From positions 1,972,893-2,036,892 of the forward strand of contig JALPQD010000054.1 of the NCBI GenBank assembly GCA_023101885.1: a stretch of DNA of 64,000 nt, written 5' to 3'. Source of the stretch: Typhlomys cinereus. Lineage: Eukaryota > Chordata > Mammalia > Rodentia > Platacanthomyidae. The position numbers were made by a program, and so were the translations under genes. Under the pieces are notes generated by a model. The model saw nothing but the letters and a program-made list of their open reading frames with translations. It ran no database searches and was not told where the DNA came from. Positions 11,883-23,999 of the stretch are shown here, in pieces. Each line of letters opens with the position of its first letter. Position 1 is the stretch's first letter.

Positions 11883-14841
11883 TTTTTTTTTAATTCATTT
11901 TTTATTATTTCCACTCATACAAACTTAATAGGTAGACCAGTTCCCTCCCGCCCTCCTCCTCCCCCACCCGAACCCCCTGCTCCCCCTACCCTCTCTCCCC
12001 ATCCCCCAGTGCCTCCCCCCAATTCCCAGAGAGTCCTTTATTGTGTATGCCTAACTCTCCTCTGAGTCCTCTTCTCCGATGACGTACAAGGACCCAGTGG
12101 CATTTCCCTGAACCCATTCTCGTGTTCCTCTTAAGCATAGGAACACTACTGTGGCGGTCAATCCCTTGCCTCCAAGGATCTGGGTGCCTTTAGCTGATGC
12201 TAGACTTTGTGAAGTCAATAGTGTGTTGGACATTGCACAGGGCATGCAAAGTCCTATTATGATTGCTTTGGCCCTAACTTGTGTGGAGTATCTTGCAAAT
12301 CATTGCTCCTCCCATCCTTGTGCTCTTACACTCTTACTGCCCCCTCTTCCGCAAATTTCCCTGAGCTTCAGGATGGGGAGAGATTAGTCTGGCCTAGTTC
12401 TAGATGGTTAATATAGAGTCTCTGAATTTCTGGATTGTGGTTTGTTGATTTTCTTTTGCAGTTTTGCTGCTCCTGCAATGCCCTTCACTCCATCCTGCTG
12501 AGCACTGTATGTCACCCCCTGGCCAGAGACAAAAAGCTGTTAAACTGGAGTCTTGTTATAATAGCATATTCAAGGGTAGATGTAATAAAAGTAGGAAACC
12601 TCAGTGAGGGAGGGGTCAATCACCCATTTGCAAAATGGTTACTTTTTATCTGCCAGACTATATGCCCTCTCCTTCTGGTGAGATCATACCCCCTCAGTTG
12701 TACATGATCAGGAACGAACGTCTCTGAACTTAACCAGGTGTCACATTACTTACTTGCATTCCTTGATGGAGGCCTATTTTTCTCTGCTGTAACATGGTCC
12801 CCTCTCTCCTTGTGTCTGGTGTGGCTCTCCAACTCCATCCCTACTGTTCATAATCCCTGCAATTACTGTATTACATAGGTTTACCTTCCAGTGTCTCAAT
12901 GTGGGCTGGGTGAGTTTGGTATTAGGAGCCACCTATTAAGGAGTACATATGGTGCTTAATTTTCTGGGTTTAGGATACTTCACTTAATATAATTGTTTCT
13001 AATGACATCCATTTCCCGGCAAAATCCAGTAATTCATCATTTTTGATGACTGAGTAGTACTGCATTGTATAGATGTACCACATTTCCTTATGCACTTGTC
13101 AACTGTTGGACATTTGGGTTGATTCCATGACTTTGCTATTGTAAACAGTGCTGCTATGAGCATGGTCGTGCTTGTGCTATTGAGGTGAACACCTGCTGCA
13201 TGGGGGGTTATTGTATACAACAAGCCCACAGCAAGGATTATGCTCAATGGGGAACAATTGGAAGCATTCCCACTTCGATCAGGAATGAGACAAGCCTGTC
13301 CTCTCTCACCACTTCTATTTAATATTGTACTTGAAGTCTTAGCTGAAGCCATAAGACAAGAAAGGGACATAAGAGGGATTGAAATCGGCAAGGAAGAAGT
13401 CAAGATATCCCTATTTGCAGATGACATGATCTTATACCTGAGAGATCCCAAAAACTCCACCAGGAAGCTCCTGTTACTAATTGAGAAGTTCAGCAGGGTG
13501 GCAGGATACAAAATAAATGTGCAAAAATCAGAGGCCTTCCTAAATGTCCCAGAATGAAAGAAGTGAAAAAGCCTTGAGAGAAACAATCCCATTTACTATA
13601 GCCCCTAAAAAAACTGAAATACCTTGGTATAAACCTAACCAAGGAGGTAAAAGACCTTTACAATGAAAACTTTAAAACCCGAAAGAAAGAAATAGCAGAA
13701 GACACAAGAAGGTGGAAAGACCTCCCATGTTCCTGGATTGGCAGAATCAACATCATAAAAATGACCATCCTACCAAAGGCAATATACAAATTCAATGCTA
13801 TACCAATTAAAATCCCAAAGCAATTCTTCTAAGTTGACCAAACAATCTCAAAATTCATATGGAGGTACAAAAGACCCAGGATAGCAAAGACAATCCTGAG
13901 TAATAAAAACACTGCTGGAGGTATCACCATACCAAACCTTAGTCTATACTACAAATCCATAGTTATAAAAACTGCCTGGTACTGGCTCCAAAGTAGACAC
14001 ACAGATCAATGGATAAGGGTTGAAGACCAAGATATAAGCCCACAAAATTACAGCTATTTGATCTTTGACAAAGGGGCCCAAAAATCCAATGGAAAAGGAG
14101 CAGCATCTTCAACAAATGGTGCTGGCAAAACTGGATCTCCACATGCAGAAGATTAAAGTTGGACCCGTACTTGTCACCATGTACAAGACTTAATTCCAAA
14201 TGGATCAAGGACCTTGATATCAGGCCAGAGACTATAAAAACCATAGTTGAAAGGATAGGGAACTCCCTCGAGCTGATTGGGCTAGGCCAACATTTCCTAA
14301 ACAGACATCCAATGGCACAGTCACTGCTACCAACTCTCAACAGTTGGGACCTTGTGAAATTAAAGAGCTTCTGTTCAGATAAAGAGATTGTAACACGAGC
14401 TCAAAGGCAACCCACAGAATGGGAGAAAATCTTCACTAACCACATATCTGATAGAGCTCTACTGTCTAGAGTGCACAAAGAACTTAGAAAACTAAACTCC
14501 AAGAAACTCAATGGCCCAATTAAAAAATGGGCCCTGGAACTTAAAAGAAATTTTACTAAGGATGACATTAAAATGTCTAACAAGTATCTTAAAAAATGCT
14601 TCACTTCCTTAGCTATCAGGGAAATGCAAATCAAACTTCCCTGAGATATCATCTCACCCCGGTCAGGATGGCAAAAATCCAACACAAACAACAACAAATG
14701 CTGGAGAGGATGTGGAGAGAGGGGAACTCTCCTAAGTTGCTGGTGGGAATGCAGGCTCATACAGCTACTCTGGCGAGCCGTCTGGAGATTCTTAAAGAAA
14801 TTAAAGATTGAAATGCCATATGACCCTGCTATCCCACTTTT
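11883..14841 (-). mobile_element. L1-C: truncated L1 with 5' inversion
   Basis: Flanked by a 16-bp duplication with one mismatch (aggctgacacaatttc at 11867-11882; aggctgacataatttc at 14842-14857). From 11883 to about 13211 the sequence is minus-strand L1: T-rich tail, 3' UTR, then the end of ORF2. From about 13212 to 14841 the next upstream ORF2 segment lies in plus orientation. In L1-A coordinates the inverted part covers about 19512-21128 and the 3' part starts at about 21131, so almost nothing was lost at the junction. This is the outcome expected from twin priming. Both halves are very close to L1-A, so it is a young insertion. Confidence 0.92.
13212..14841 (+). pseudogene. L1-C ORF2 fragment (reverse transcriptase to C-terminus)
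   Basis: Plus-strand reading gives reverse transcriptase motif B ([16 protein letters not shown]), motif C with the catalytic FADDMILYL, and a GYKINVQKS stretch, then C-terminal ORF2. Breaks: an extra base near 13550 (cccagaatga) and another in the A-run near 13610, a stop TAA at 13830-13832 after IPKQFF, and further frame changes downstream. The endonuclease domain is absent because the element is truncated. Not a host gene; no promoter or start of its own. Confidence 0.9.
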
Positions 14842-14857
14842 AGGCTGACATAATTTC

Positions 14858-16527
14858 AATACTAGAATGAATGAAGCACATGAAATCTTCAAAGCAATAA
14901 ATGACACTTTTTTCAAAATTATCAGTAGAGTATTTACACAACCTATGAAAATTAGATAATACCAACAAGTATGAACATTCCTAAAAAATTCAGTGTAAAA
15001 ATTATCATATACAAATAGCAAAAATTCGAGTATAAACAAAAATTTTATTAAATTCTAAGAAAAAAATAACTGTTGCGAAAGAAGGAAAAGAATTGCAAAA
15101 ATCCATGTAGTACTATGAGGAGAGGAACAGAAGTGTTTAAAGTATGTGCAGAGGACTGTACATGTAATTCAAAGGTAGAAAGCTTGTTGTAATATGGATA
15201 TAAATAAATAAGCCTTTCAAATTTCAATATATGTTCAATCACATATCCCTTTCAAAATGAATTAATACAAAATAAATAATTATTGGGGAATATATATCCA
15301 GTAGATTGATGACATGAAATGCTAAAAGATTTCTTCTGAAAAAAAATGAAGAAAACAAACAATACAAACAAGTTTTTTATACTGAAAAAGAATTGTAAGA
15401 GATAAAAGATTACAGTACCATATTTAATTTTACTTAATTAATCTAAGTAATAACAGTGCCTTTCAAGTAATGGTACTAACTCTGCATTGAGAGGTTATAT
15501 TAATTGTATAAAGTCCAATGAATAATTCAGGAAAAAATAAGTGAAGACTTGGTAATTTTGTAACATGTAAACAAGTTACATATGAATGGAAACAATGTAC
15601 ACTTAAAAATTTTTAAAAAGAAGCATATAATTTCTATGGGAATTTTGTATGATAAGTGGTTTGTCTGCTCAGAAAAAAAATAAGGGGCAATTATGACACA
15701 TGCTTATTTCAAATCAAAGATGAATAAAAGGAAGACGGCTCAAACAGAGTAAAGTCACGGATGATTCTGAATATTTTCAGAATCATGCTGGTGCTAATTT
15801 ATGTCTTTTGTTGAAAAATGTTTGTTCAGTTTCTTTGTGTGATTTTCAACTGGATATCTTCCTCAATTTTCCTTTGGGGTTTTATATATTTTGTGTAAAA
15901 TGTGCAGTTTGTAAACATTGGTTCCTCCCCTCTAGATTGTTTTTTTTCATTCTGCTGATGCTTTTGTTATATTCAAGTTCTTTTTTAATGAAACACATAT
16001 TCACTACATTTGCTTTTGTTAGAAAAATTCTAAAAATTATATCTAAAAATAATTTACCATATCATGAATAAAACTATGCTATTTTTCACTAGCAGTTTCT
16101 TACATTAAGGTCCTTTAGTAATTTTTCAATTCATTTTCATGTATACTGTAACATGAGAGCTTAATTTCATTTGTTAATGTAGACAATCACACTACTTCAT
16201 TGAATTTAGTAGATCTAAGATTATTTGGTGGAATAAGCAAGGTTTCACATGCATATGTATATATATGTATATACACAAAATTATATATGATATACCATTT
16301 GAAAGGAATACTTTATGCTTCTTTTCTAGCATTCTACATTTAAGAAAACAAAATTAATGGCAATAAAATAATCCACCCCAACATCATATTTCTGAAATAA
16401 AATAGTAATGGAATACTAAAAAATATATACTAGAAATACAAATATATTCAGATACTCTAAAGTTGAATAAATATATCCACAATAAAGACACTAATTTACC
16501 ACAGGCTTCATTTTGAAAAAAAATATT
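14858..16527. other. AT-rich unique sequence
   Basis: Separates L1-C from L1-A. Only short frames (the longest is 87 codons at 15808-16071, rich in Phe, Leu and Ile as expected from AT-rich DNA). No recognised repeat. Confidence 0.5.
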
Positions 16528-16604
16528 AAAAATAGAAACAATAGCTCCCTCCCCCACTCCGCCACCCAGGACATACAGGTCCAGCCAGGCCTCACCCGAC
16601 CTAG

Positions 16605-17575
16605 ACTCCAACCAGAACAAACCCAGGGAAAATGTCCATGAAAGCCTGACCCAGGATAACGACTTTCAAAATATGATCATTACCATGTTCAATACTATGA
16701 AAGAGGAAATCCGGGAGGTTTTAAATAATGAATCAATCGCTTTGAAAAGGAACACAACAGACACTTGGAGGAATTGAGAAAATCAGTGCAAGAAACAAAT
16801 ACTGGCATAGAGCAGTTAAAGCAGACTCAAGCAGAGTTTGAAACTGAGCTACAAGACAAGTTATCTTCAACCCAGAAATCCACAGAGAGTCTTATCAGCA
16901 GAACTAACAAAGCAGAAAACAGAATTTCAGACCTTGAAGATAAAGTGGGAGTATTAACCAGCTCAATGGAAGAGGTCGTTAAAGCCAAAAAGATACTTGA
17001 GAGAAATATCCAGGAGATATGGGACACCCTGAAGAAGCCTAACGTGAGTATTCATGGAATACCAGAGCAAGAATCTCAAAATACCACCCCTGAGGAAATT
17101 TTTCAAACAATCATAAAGGAAAACTTTCCTCATCTAAAAAAAGAGAGGCCCATCATATACAAGAGGTATTCCGCAGCCCAAGCAGATATACAAAAGCTTG
17201 CCATGGCAAATAATAGTTAAAACACTCCACATTCAAGATAAAGAACTGGTGCTGAAAGCTTCAAGGGAGAAAAAACAAGTCACTTTTAAAGGTAAATCTA
17301 TTAAAATAACAAATGACTTCTCAGGCGAAACAGTAAAGGTAAGAAGAGCTTGGAGAGACATACTTCAAGTATTGAATGAGCAAAAATGTCAACCCAGGCT
17401 GATTTACCCTGCAAAACTATCAGTCATGATCACGGGAGAAAGAAAAATCTTCCAGCACAAAGACAACTTGAAGGGATACATGTCCACCAAACCAGGCCTT
17501 CAAAAAATGCTGGAAATGATACTCAAGCTTGAAGAAGAAAACAGTCACATCCAGGAGAACAGAAGGCAAATATAA
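16605..17575 (+). pseudogene. L1-A ORF1 remnant (RNA-binding chaperone protein)
   Basis: ORF1 protein normally forms coiled-coil trimers that bind L1 RNA. Visible here: a heptad-rich stretch (EELRKSVQETNTGIEQLKQ..., 16765-17010), the RRM-like region with NVSIHGIPEQ and QTIIKENFPHL (about 17041-17130), then in a second frame the C-terminal domain with KASREKKQVTFKGKSI and LIYPAKLSV (17198-17575). The N-terminus including the start codon, present in L1-B at 44600, is missing. A frameshift lies at about 17198-17220, and the reading breaks upstream of 16765. The frame ends in TAA before the ORF2 spacer. Confidence 0.9.
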
Positions 17576-17624
17576 CACCATTAACAGCGAAGTAATATAC
17601 TTATAAAAACAACTAAACAAATAA

Positions 17625-20600
17625 ATGTCTGGAATTAAAAATAGTTTCTCCATTATAACACTAAATGTTAATGGAATTAACTCATCGATCAAGACACACA
17701 GATTACAAACTTGGATTAAAAATCACAATCCATCAATCTGCTGCCTGCAGGAAACCCATCTCACCACAAAAGATAGGCATGCCCTAAAAATAAAAGGCTG
17801 GTCAACAATTCTACAAGCTAATGGAAGAAGAAAATAGGCAGGGGTAGCCATTATGCTATCAGACAAAGTGGACTTCAAACCAAAGAAAATTATAAGAGAC
17901 ACGGATGGATACTACATTTTAGTCACAGGTACAATTCATCAGGAAGACTTCACAATACTGAACATATATTCACCCAATGTGGGCCCCTCCATATTCATTA
18001 AGAAAACCCTACAGCGTCTAAAGAAAGAAATCAACCCCCAAAAGATAATTCTTGGGGACTTCAACACCGCCCTCTCAACATGGGATAGATTCAACAGGTC
18101 AAAAGCTTAACAGAGACACTTTGGACCTTAATCAAACCCTTAAAGAAATGGACCTTACAGATCTCTATCGAACTTTTCACCCACGCACCAAAGAACACAC
18201 ATTTTTCTCAGCAGCACACGGAACTTTCCCCAAAATAGATCACATACTGGGCCACAAAACGAATCTACACATATACAAAAAAGTTGAAATTCTAACCTGC
18301 ACCCTATCAGACCACCAAGGCCTAAAGCTGGACATCCACAACACAACAAACAAGAGAAAATACACTAACTCCTGGAAACTTAACAATATGATGCTGAATG
18401 AGAATGGATTCAGGAAGAAATTAAAAAGGAAATTCAAGATTTCCTGAAAACAAATGATAATGAAAATACAACTTACCAAAATCTCTGGGACACAATGAAA
18501 GCTGTTCTAAGAGGTGAGTTCATAGCTCTTAGTGCCTACATCAAAAAAATGGAAACATCAGAAATAAACAACTTAACAATGCAGCTTAAAGCTTTAGAGA
18601 AACTAGAGCAATCAGATCCCAAAAGTAGTAGAAAAGAGGAGATTAGCAAAATAAGGGGAGAAATATCTGAAATCGAGATTAAAAAAACGATAGAAAAAAT
18701 CAACCAGTCAAAAAGCTGGTTCTTTGAAAAAATCAATAAGATTGATACACCCCTAGCTAAATTAACAAAAAGCAAGAGAGAGAAAACCCAAATTAACAAA
18801 ATTAGAAATGAACATGGAGTTATCACTACTGATACCCAAGAAATCCAGAGAATTATAACATCATATTTCAAAAACTTATACTCTGTGAAGTTTGACAACA
18901 CAAAAGAGATGGATGAATTTCTAGGTAAACACAACTTACCTAAATTGAATCAGGAAATTGTGAATTATTTAAATAGTCCTATAACATATAAGGAAATTGA
19001 GAAAGTAATCTCGAATCTTCCCACCAAAAAATGTCCTGGACCAGATGGATTCAGCACAGAATTCTACCAGACATTTAAGGAGTTAATAATACCAATACTC
19101 CTTAAACTGTTCCATCAAATAGCAAAGGAAGGAAAACTAGTAAATTCCTTCTATGAAGCTAATATCGTCTTAATCCCAAAACCAAATAAAGATTCACTTA
19201 AAAAAGAAAACTATAGGCCACTCTCTCTGATGAAAATAGACGCAAAGATTCTCAACAAAATCTTAGCAAATCAGATTCAAAAACATATTAAAAAGATCAT
19301 TCACGGGGACCAAGTTCACCAACACACAAGGTTGGTTCAACATACGCAAATCAATAAATGTAATTCATCATGTAAACTTGTCCAAAGTCCAAGACCACAT
19401 GATACTCTCGATAGATGCAGAAAAAGCTTTTGACAAGATCCAACGGCCTTTTACAATCAAAATGCTAGAGACAGTAGGAATGGAAGGAACCTTTATCAAT
19501 ATAATAAAAGCTGTATACAACAAGCCCACAGCAAGGATTATGCTCAATGGGGAACAATTGGAAGCATTCCCACTTCGATCAGGAACTAGACAAGGCTGTC
19601 CACTCTCACCACTTCTATTCAATATTGTACTTGAAGTCTTAGCTGAAGCCATAAGACAAGAAAGGGACATAAGAGGGATTCAAATCGGCAAGGAAGAAGT
19701 CAAGCTATCCCTATTTGCAGATGACATGATCTTATACCTGAGAGATCCCAAAAACTCCACCAGGAGGCTCCTGTTACTAATTGCAAAGTTCAGCAGGGTG
19801 GCAGGATACAAAATAAATGTGCAAAAATCAGTGGCCTTCCTAAATGCCCAGAATGAAAGAAGTGAAAAAGCCTTGAGAGAAACAATCCCATTTACTATAG
19901 CCCCTAAAAAACTGAAATACCTTGGTATAAACCTAACCAAGGAGGTAAAAGACCTTTACAATGAAAACTTTAAAACCCGAAAGAAAGAAATAGCAGAAGA
20001 CACAAGAAGGTGGAAAGACCTCCCATGTTCCTGGATTGGCAGAATCAACATCATAAAAATGACCATCCTACCAAAGGCAATATACAAATTCAATGCTATA
20101 CCAATTAAAATCCCAAAGCAGTTTTTCTAAGTTGACCAAACAATCTCAAAGGAGGCACAAAAGACCCAGGATAGCAAAGACAATCCTGAGTAACAAAAAC
20201 ACTGCTGGAGGTATCACCATACCAAACCATAGTCTATATTACAAATCTATTGTGGTAAAAACAACCTGGTATTGGCTCCAAAATAGACACACAGATCAAT
20301 GGATAAGGGTTGAAGACCCAGATATAAGCCCACACAACTATAACCATTTGATCTTTGACAAAGGGGCCCAAAAAATTCAATGGAAAAAGAACAGCATCTT
20401 CAACAAATGGTGCTGGCAAAACTGGATCTCCACATGCAGAAGATTAAAGCTGGACCCATACTTGTCACCATGTACAAGACTTAATTCCAAATGGATCAAG
20501 GACCTTGATATCAGGCCAGAGAGTATGAAAACCATAGTTGAAAGGATAGGGAACTCCCGCGAGCAGATTGGGTTAGGCCAACATTTCCTAAACAGACATC

Positions 20601-21422
20601 CAATGGCACAGTCACTGCTACCAACTCTCAACAGTTGGGACCTTGTGAAATTAAAGAGCTTCTGTTCAGATAAAGAGATTGTAACACAAGCTCAAAGGCA
20701 ACCCACAGAATGGGAGAAAATCTTCACTAACCACATATCTGATAGAGCTCTACTGTCTAGAGTGCACAAAGAACTTAGAAAACTAAACTCCAAGGAACTC
20801 AATGGCCCAATTAAAAAATGGACCCTGGAACTTTAAAGAAATTTTACCAGGGATGAAATTAAAATGTCTAACACATATCTCAAAAAATGCTCTACTTCTT
20901 TAGCCATCAGGGAAATGCAAATCAAAACTTACTTGAGATATCATCTCACCCTTATCATCTTACCACAATACAAACAACACCAAATGCTGGAGAGGATGTG
21001 GAGAGAGGGGAACTCTGCTACATTGCTAGTGGGAATGCAGGCTCATACAGCCCCTCTGGCGAGCCGTCTGAAGATTCTTAAAGAAATTAAAGATTGAAAT
21101 GCCATATGACCCTGCGATTCCACTTTTGGGAATAACCCTGCATACAGCAGAGGATCACCTTAATAGCACAAGCACGACCATGTTCATAGTAGCACTGTTT
21201 ACAATAGCAAAGTCATGGAATCAACCCAAATGTCCAACAGTTGACAAGTGGATAAGGAAAAGGTTGTACATCTATACAATGGAGTACTACTCAGCCATCA
21301 AAAATGATGAATTATTGGAATTTGCTGGGAAATGGATGTCATTAGAAACAATTATATTAAGTGAAGTATCCCAAACCCAGAAAATTAAGCGCCCTATGTA
21401 CTCCCAAGTAGGTGGTTCCTAG
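17625..21422 (+). pseudogene. L1-A ORF2 remnant (endonuclease / reverse transcriptase)
   Basis: Starts at ATG 17625. The APE-type endonuclease motifs are readable: TLNVNGINS, LQETHLT, LGDFNT and LSDHQGLKL (17625 to about 18340). Then come [13 protein letters not shown] (about 19033), ENYRPLSL, motif [11 protein letters not shown] (Asp at 19414), motif [13 protein letters not shown], catalytic FADD at 19714-19725, and the C-terminal region to TAG at 21420-21422 with MEYYSAIKNDELL. Breaks: stop TAG near 17836, frameshifts near 18080, between 18440 and 18495 and near 19320, stop TAA at 20128-20130 shared with L1-C, an 8-bp deletion near 20150 and a frameshift near 20835. Confidence 0.93.
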
Positions 21423-22332
21423 TACCAAACCCACTCAGCCCAACTTGAGACACTCATAGGTAAATCTATGTATTACCTACAGTAGTTGCAAGGATTATGA
21501 ACAGGAGGGATGGGGTTGGAGGGCCACACCAGAAACAAGGAGATAAGTGACCATGTTACAGTAGAGAAAATAGGCCTCCATCAAGGACTGCAAGTAAGTA
21601 ATGTGACACCTGATTACGTTCATAGACATTTTTTCCTGGTCATTTACAACTAAGGGGGTATGATCTCACCAGAAGGGTAGGGCATATAGTCTGGCAGATA
21701 AAAAGTAACCATTTTGCAAATGGGTGATTGACCTCACTGAGGTTTCCTACTTTTATTACATCTACCCTTGAATATGCTATTATAACAAGACTCCAGTTTA
21801 ACAGCTTTTTGTCTCTGGCCAGGGGGTGACATGCAGTGCCCAGCAGGATGGAGTGAAGGGCATTGCAGGAGCAGCAAAACTGCAAAAGAAAATCAACAAA
21901 CCACAATCCAGAAATTCAGAGACTCTATATTAACCACCTAGAATTAGGCCAGACTAATCTCTCCCCATCCTGAAGCTCAGGGAAATTTGCGGAAGAGGGG
22001 GCAGTAAGAGTGTAAGAGCACAAGGATGGGAGGAGCAATGATTTGCAAGATACTCCACACAAGTTAGGGCCGAAGCAATCATAATTGGACTTTGCATGCC
22101 CTGCGCAATATCCAACACACTATTGATCTCACAAAGTCTAGCATCTGCTAAAGGCACCAAGATCCTTGGAGGCAATGGATTGGCAGCCACATAGTATTCC
22201 TATGCTTAAGGGGAGCACGGGAAAGGGTTCAGGGAAATGCCACCGGGTCCTTGTACGTCATCTGAGAGGTGTGCCCAGAGGAGAGTCAGGGATGCACATT
22301 AAAGGACTCTCTGGGAATTGGGGCATGAGGCA

Positions 22333-22410
22333 CAGGGGGATGTGGAGGGACGGGTGAGGGGAGGGGGAGCAGGGGTTTGGGGGGGGAGGAGGAAGGAGGG
22401 AGGGAACTGG
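22333..22410 (+). repeat. Purine-rich tract of the L1-A 3' UTR
   Basis: Nearly pure G/A with runs of five to eight G, ending just before the conserved terminal block (ggtgtacctattaagtttgt) of this L1 family. The same arrangement recurs in L1-B (50340-50430) and in the truncated copies at 58330-58420 and 59520-59630, so it belongs to the element. It can form quadruplexes. Confidence 0.85.
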
Positions 22411-22474
22411 TGTACCTATTAAGTTTGTATGAGTGGAAATAATAATAAAAAAAGTTAAAAAAATAGAAACAATA

Positions 22475-23362
22475 AATTAATCAAATGAAATCATAAAACA
22501 GAATGAAGAACTTAATAGGTAAGGAATTACATAGATTGATTTGTTCAGTACAGACTCAGATAGTGTTAAATTTTACCTGAAATCAACTTCTCCAAAATAA
22601 AGACTGAAATAAAGCAATTCTATTAATTAAAATGTATCTACTGTTCTTTATTCCCATAACAAAGCATCATGTGCATGAAAATGGTAATTCTCTTTTTAAA
22701 AATTATAAATACAGGAAAGTGAAACTTTTGGTGAAGTAATTTAAAATGCTTAGATGAAATGAAAATAAAACACTGACAAAATTATATATGTACTTTTTTA
22801 AAAAACAAGGGTAATTTCTTGACCAGCAGAATCAAAAGTAGCATAAGAAATATCTATAGAGTAGTTATAGCAAGAATGGAAGCTATGACTCAAGAAAGAC
22901 CAAATGATATAACCTTTCGATTCCAGTTATACAGGTTGAAACATACTGGTGTGTTATATCTTAAGAAAAAAATAGAATACTATAATGGGAAGAGGAATAA
23001 AAGTAAATTGCCATCTGATCGTAATGAAAATATTAATGCACTTCCATATAAAAATAATACATACAAGAACTACACCATTTGAATTTGAAATGCAAAAGAT
23101 GTATACCGTTTTGATATTTGTTTACAAATGCATCTTGTGATGACATCTTCATGCCATCATATTTAAAAATAAGATTTTTTGCAACACACTCTGCATCATG
23201 TTAAAGTAACTTACAAATTTGTTCCAATAACCATTTTAAACTTTATTATTAACTGCCCTAGCTCTTTAGATCTATTAAAGTCTTTCATATTTTATAATAA
23301 AAGGGAATAAATAAACTAATAATTGTAAAAACATGGGAGCCAAATTTACTGAACGCTATTAT
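22475..23362. other. AT-rich unique sequence
   Basis: No repeat recognised. An 87-codon frame at 22819-23082 has no motif and no supporting context. Confidence 0.5.
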
Positions 23363-23374
23363 AAAGATTTTTTT

Positions 23375-23629
23375 CGGGGCTGGAGAGGTGGCTCAGGGGT
23401 TAAGCCTCGGCCTTGGAGGCAGAAGGTCCTGAGTTCAGATTCTAGACCCCACATATAGACACCGGGAGGAAGCGGGGCAGCCTGTTTCTGGTACTGGTAG
23501 GGCGGAGCCTGTGAATCCCGGGGCAGAGTAAACAAGGAGGAGGTGGACGCGTCCATGGTGGTTCCCCAATTCGTCCGTGGTTACACACACACATATACAT
23601 GCACACACATGCACAAGTGAATAAAAAAA
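23375..23629 (+). mobile_element. Well-preserved tRNA-head SINE
   Basis: Flanked by aaagattttttt at 23363-23374 and 23630-23641. Head: ggggctggagaggtggctca, with the B-box-like ggtcctgagttcagattc near 23425, which in such SINEs forms the internal RNA polymerase III promoter. Body rich in purines (cgggaggaagcggggcagcc), then ccatggtggttcccc, a CA-rich stretch and an A-rich tail with AATAAA. The best reference copy of this family in the window; the copy at 27552-27836 is its near match in reverse. Confidence 0.88.
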
Positions 23630-23999
23630 AAAGATTTTTTTGCATTTTTTATTCCAGAGAGAAAACAGTTAACACAAATATTTAATTCCGCAGGAATTTG
23701 AAATTACTTCATCATTGCATATATGTTTCTCAGAAGCAGCATTATTTTAATTACTCTTCATATCAGCTTGACAATTTGACAATATTAGGATGTTTTGATC
23801 TATGAACAGAATTTCTGATTAAAGTGCTACCTAGACAACATGATTCTATTGCAATAAACTGTTAATGCTTATAGCTTAAATACAATGATTAAAATTTTAA
23901 ATGATTGACCCACTGAAAATTTAATTAGGTCAAATATCATCCAAGCAAGTTACAAAAACAGAGTAATTTTCAACTCTCATTATTTTTGTTGGTTTTATT

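Larger units (their letters stand above)
16544..22458 (+). mobile_element. L1-A: near-complete young L1 with spliced-looking 5' end
   Basis: A perfect 16-bp duplication (aaaaatagaaacaata) flanks the element at 16528-16543 and 22459-22474. Order: 61 bp of GC-rich 5' UTR (16544-16604), ORF1 lacking its N-terminus, a short spacer (about 17576-17624), ORF2, a 3' UTR of about 1 kb (21423-22440) with a purine-rich tract, and an A-rich tail with AATAATAATAAA. Total about 5.9 kb. The junction at 16604/16605 coincides with splice sites visible in L1-B (see findings). Several frameshifts and stops make it inactive. Confidence 0.95.

Noticed and set aside
12999..13592. 197-codon minus-strand frame containing reverse-transcriptase-like antisense
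   Set aside because: Crosses the inversion junction of L1-C; mixture of sense ORF2 end and antisense ORF2.
13240..20130. Host-domesticated reverse transcriptase
   Set aside because: All RT motifs lie within L1 elements with target duplications, frame breaks and poly(A) tails.
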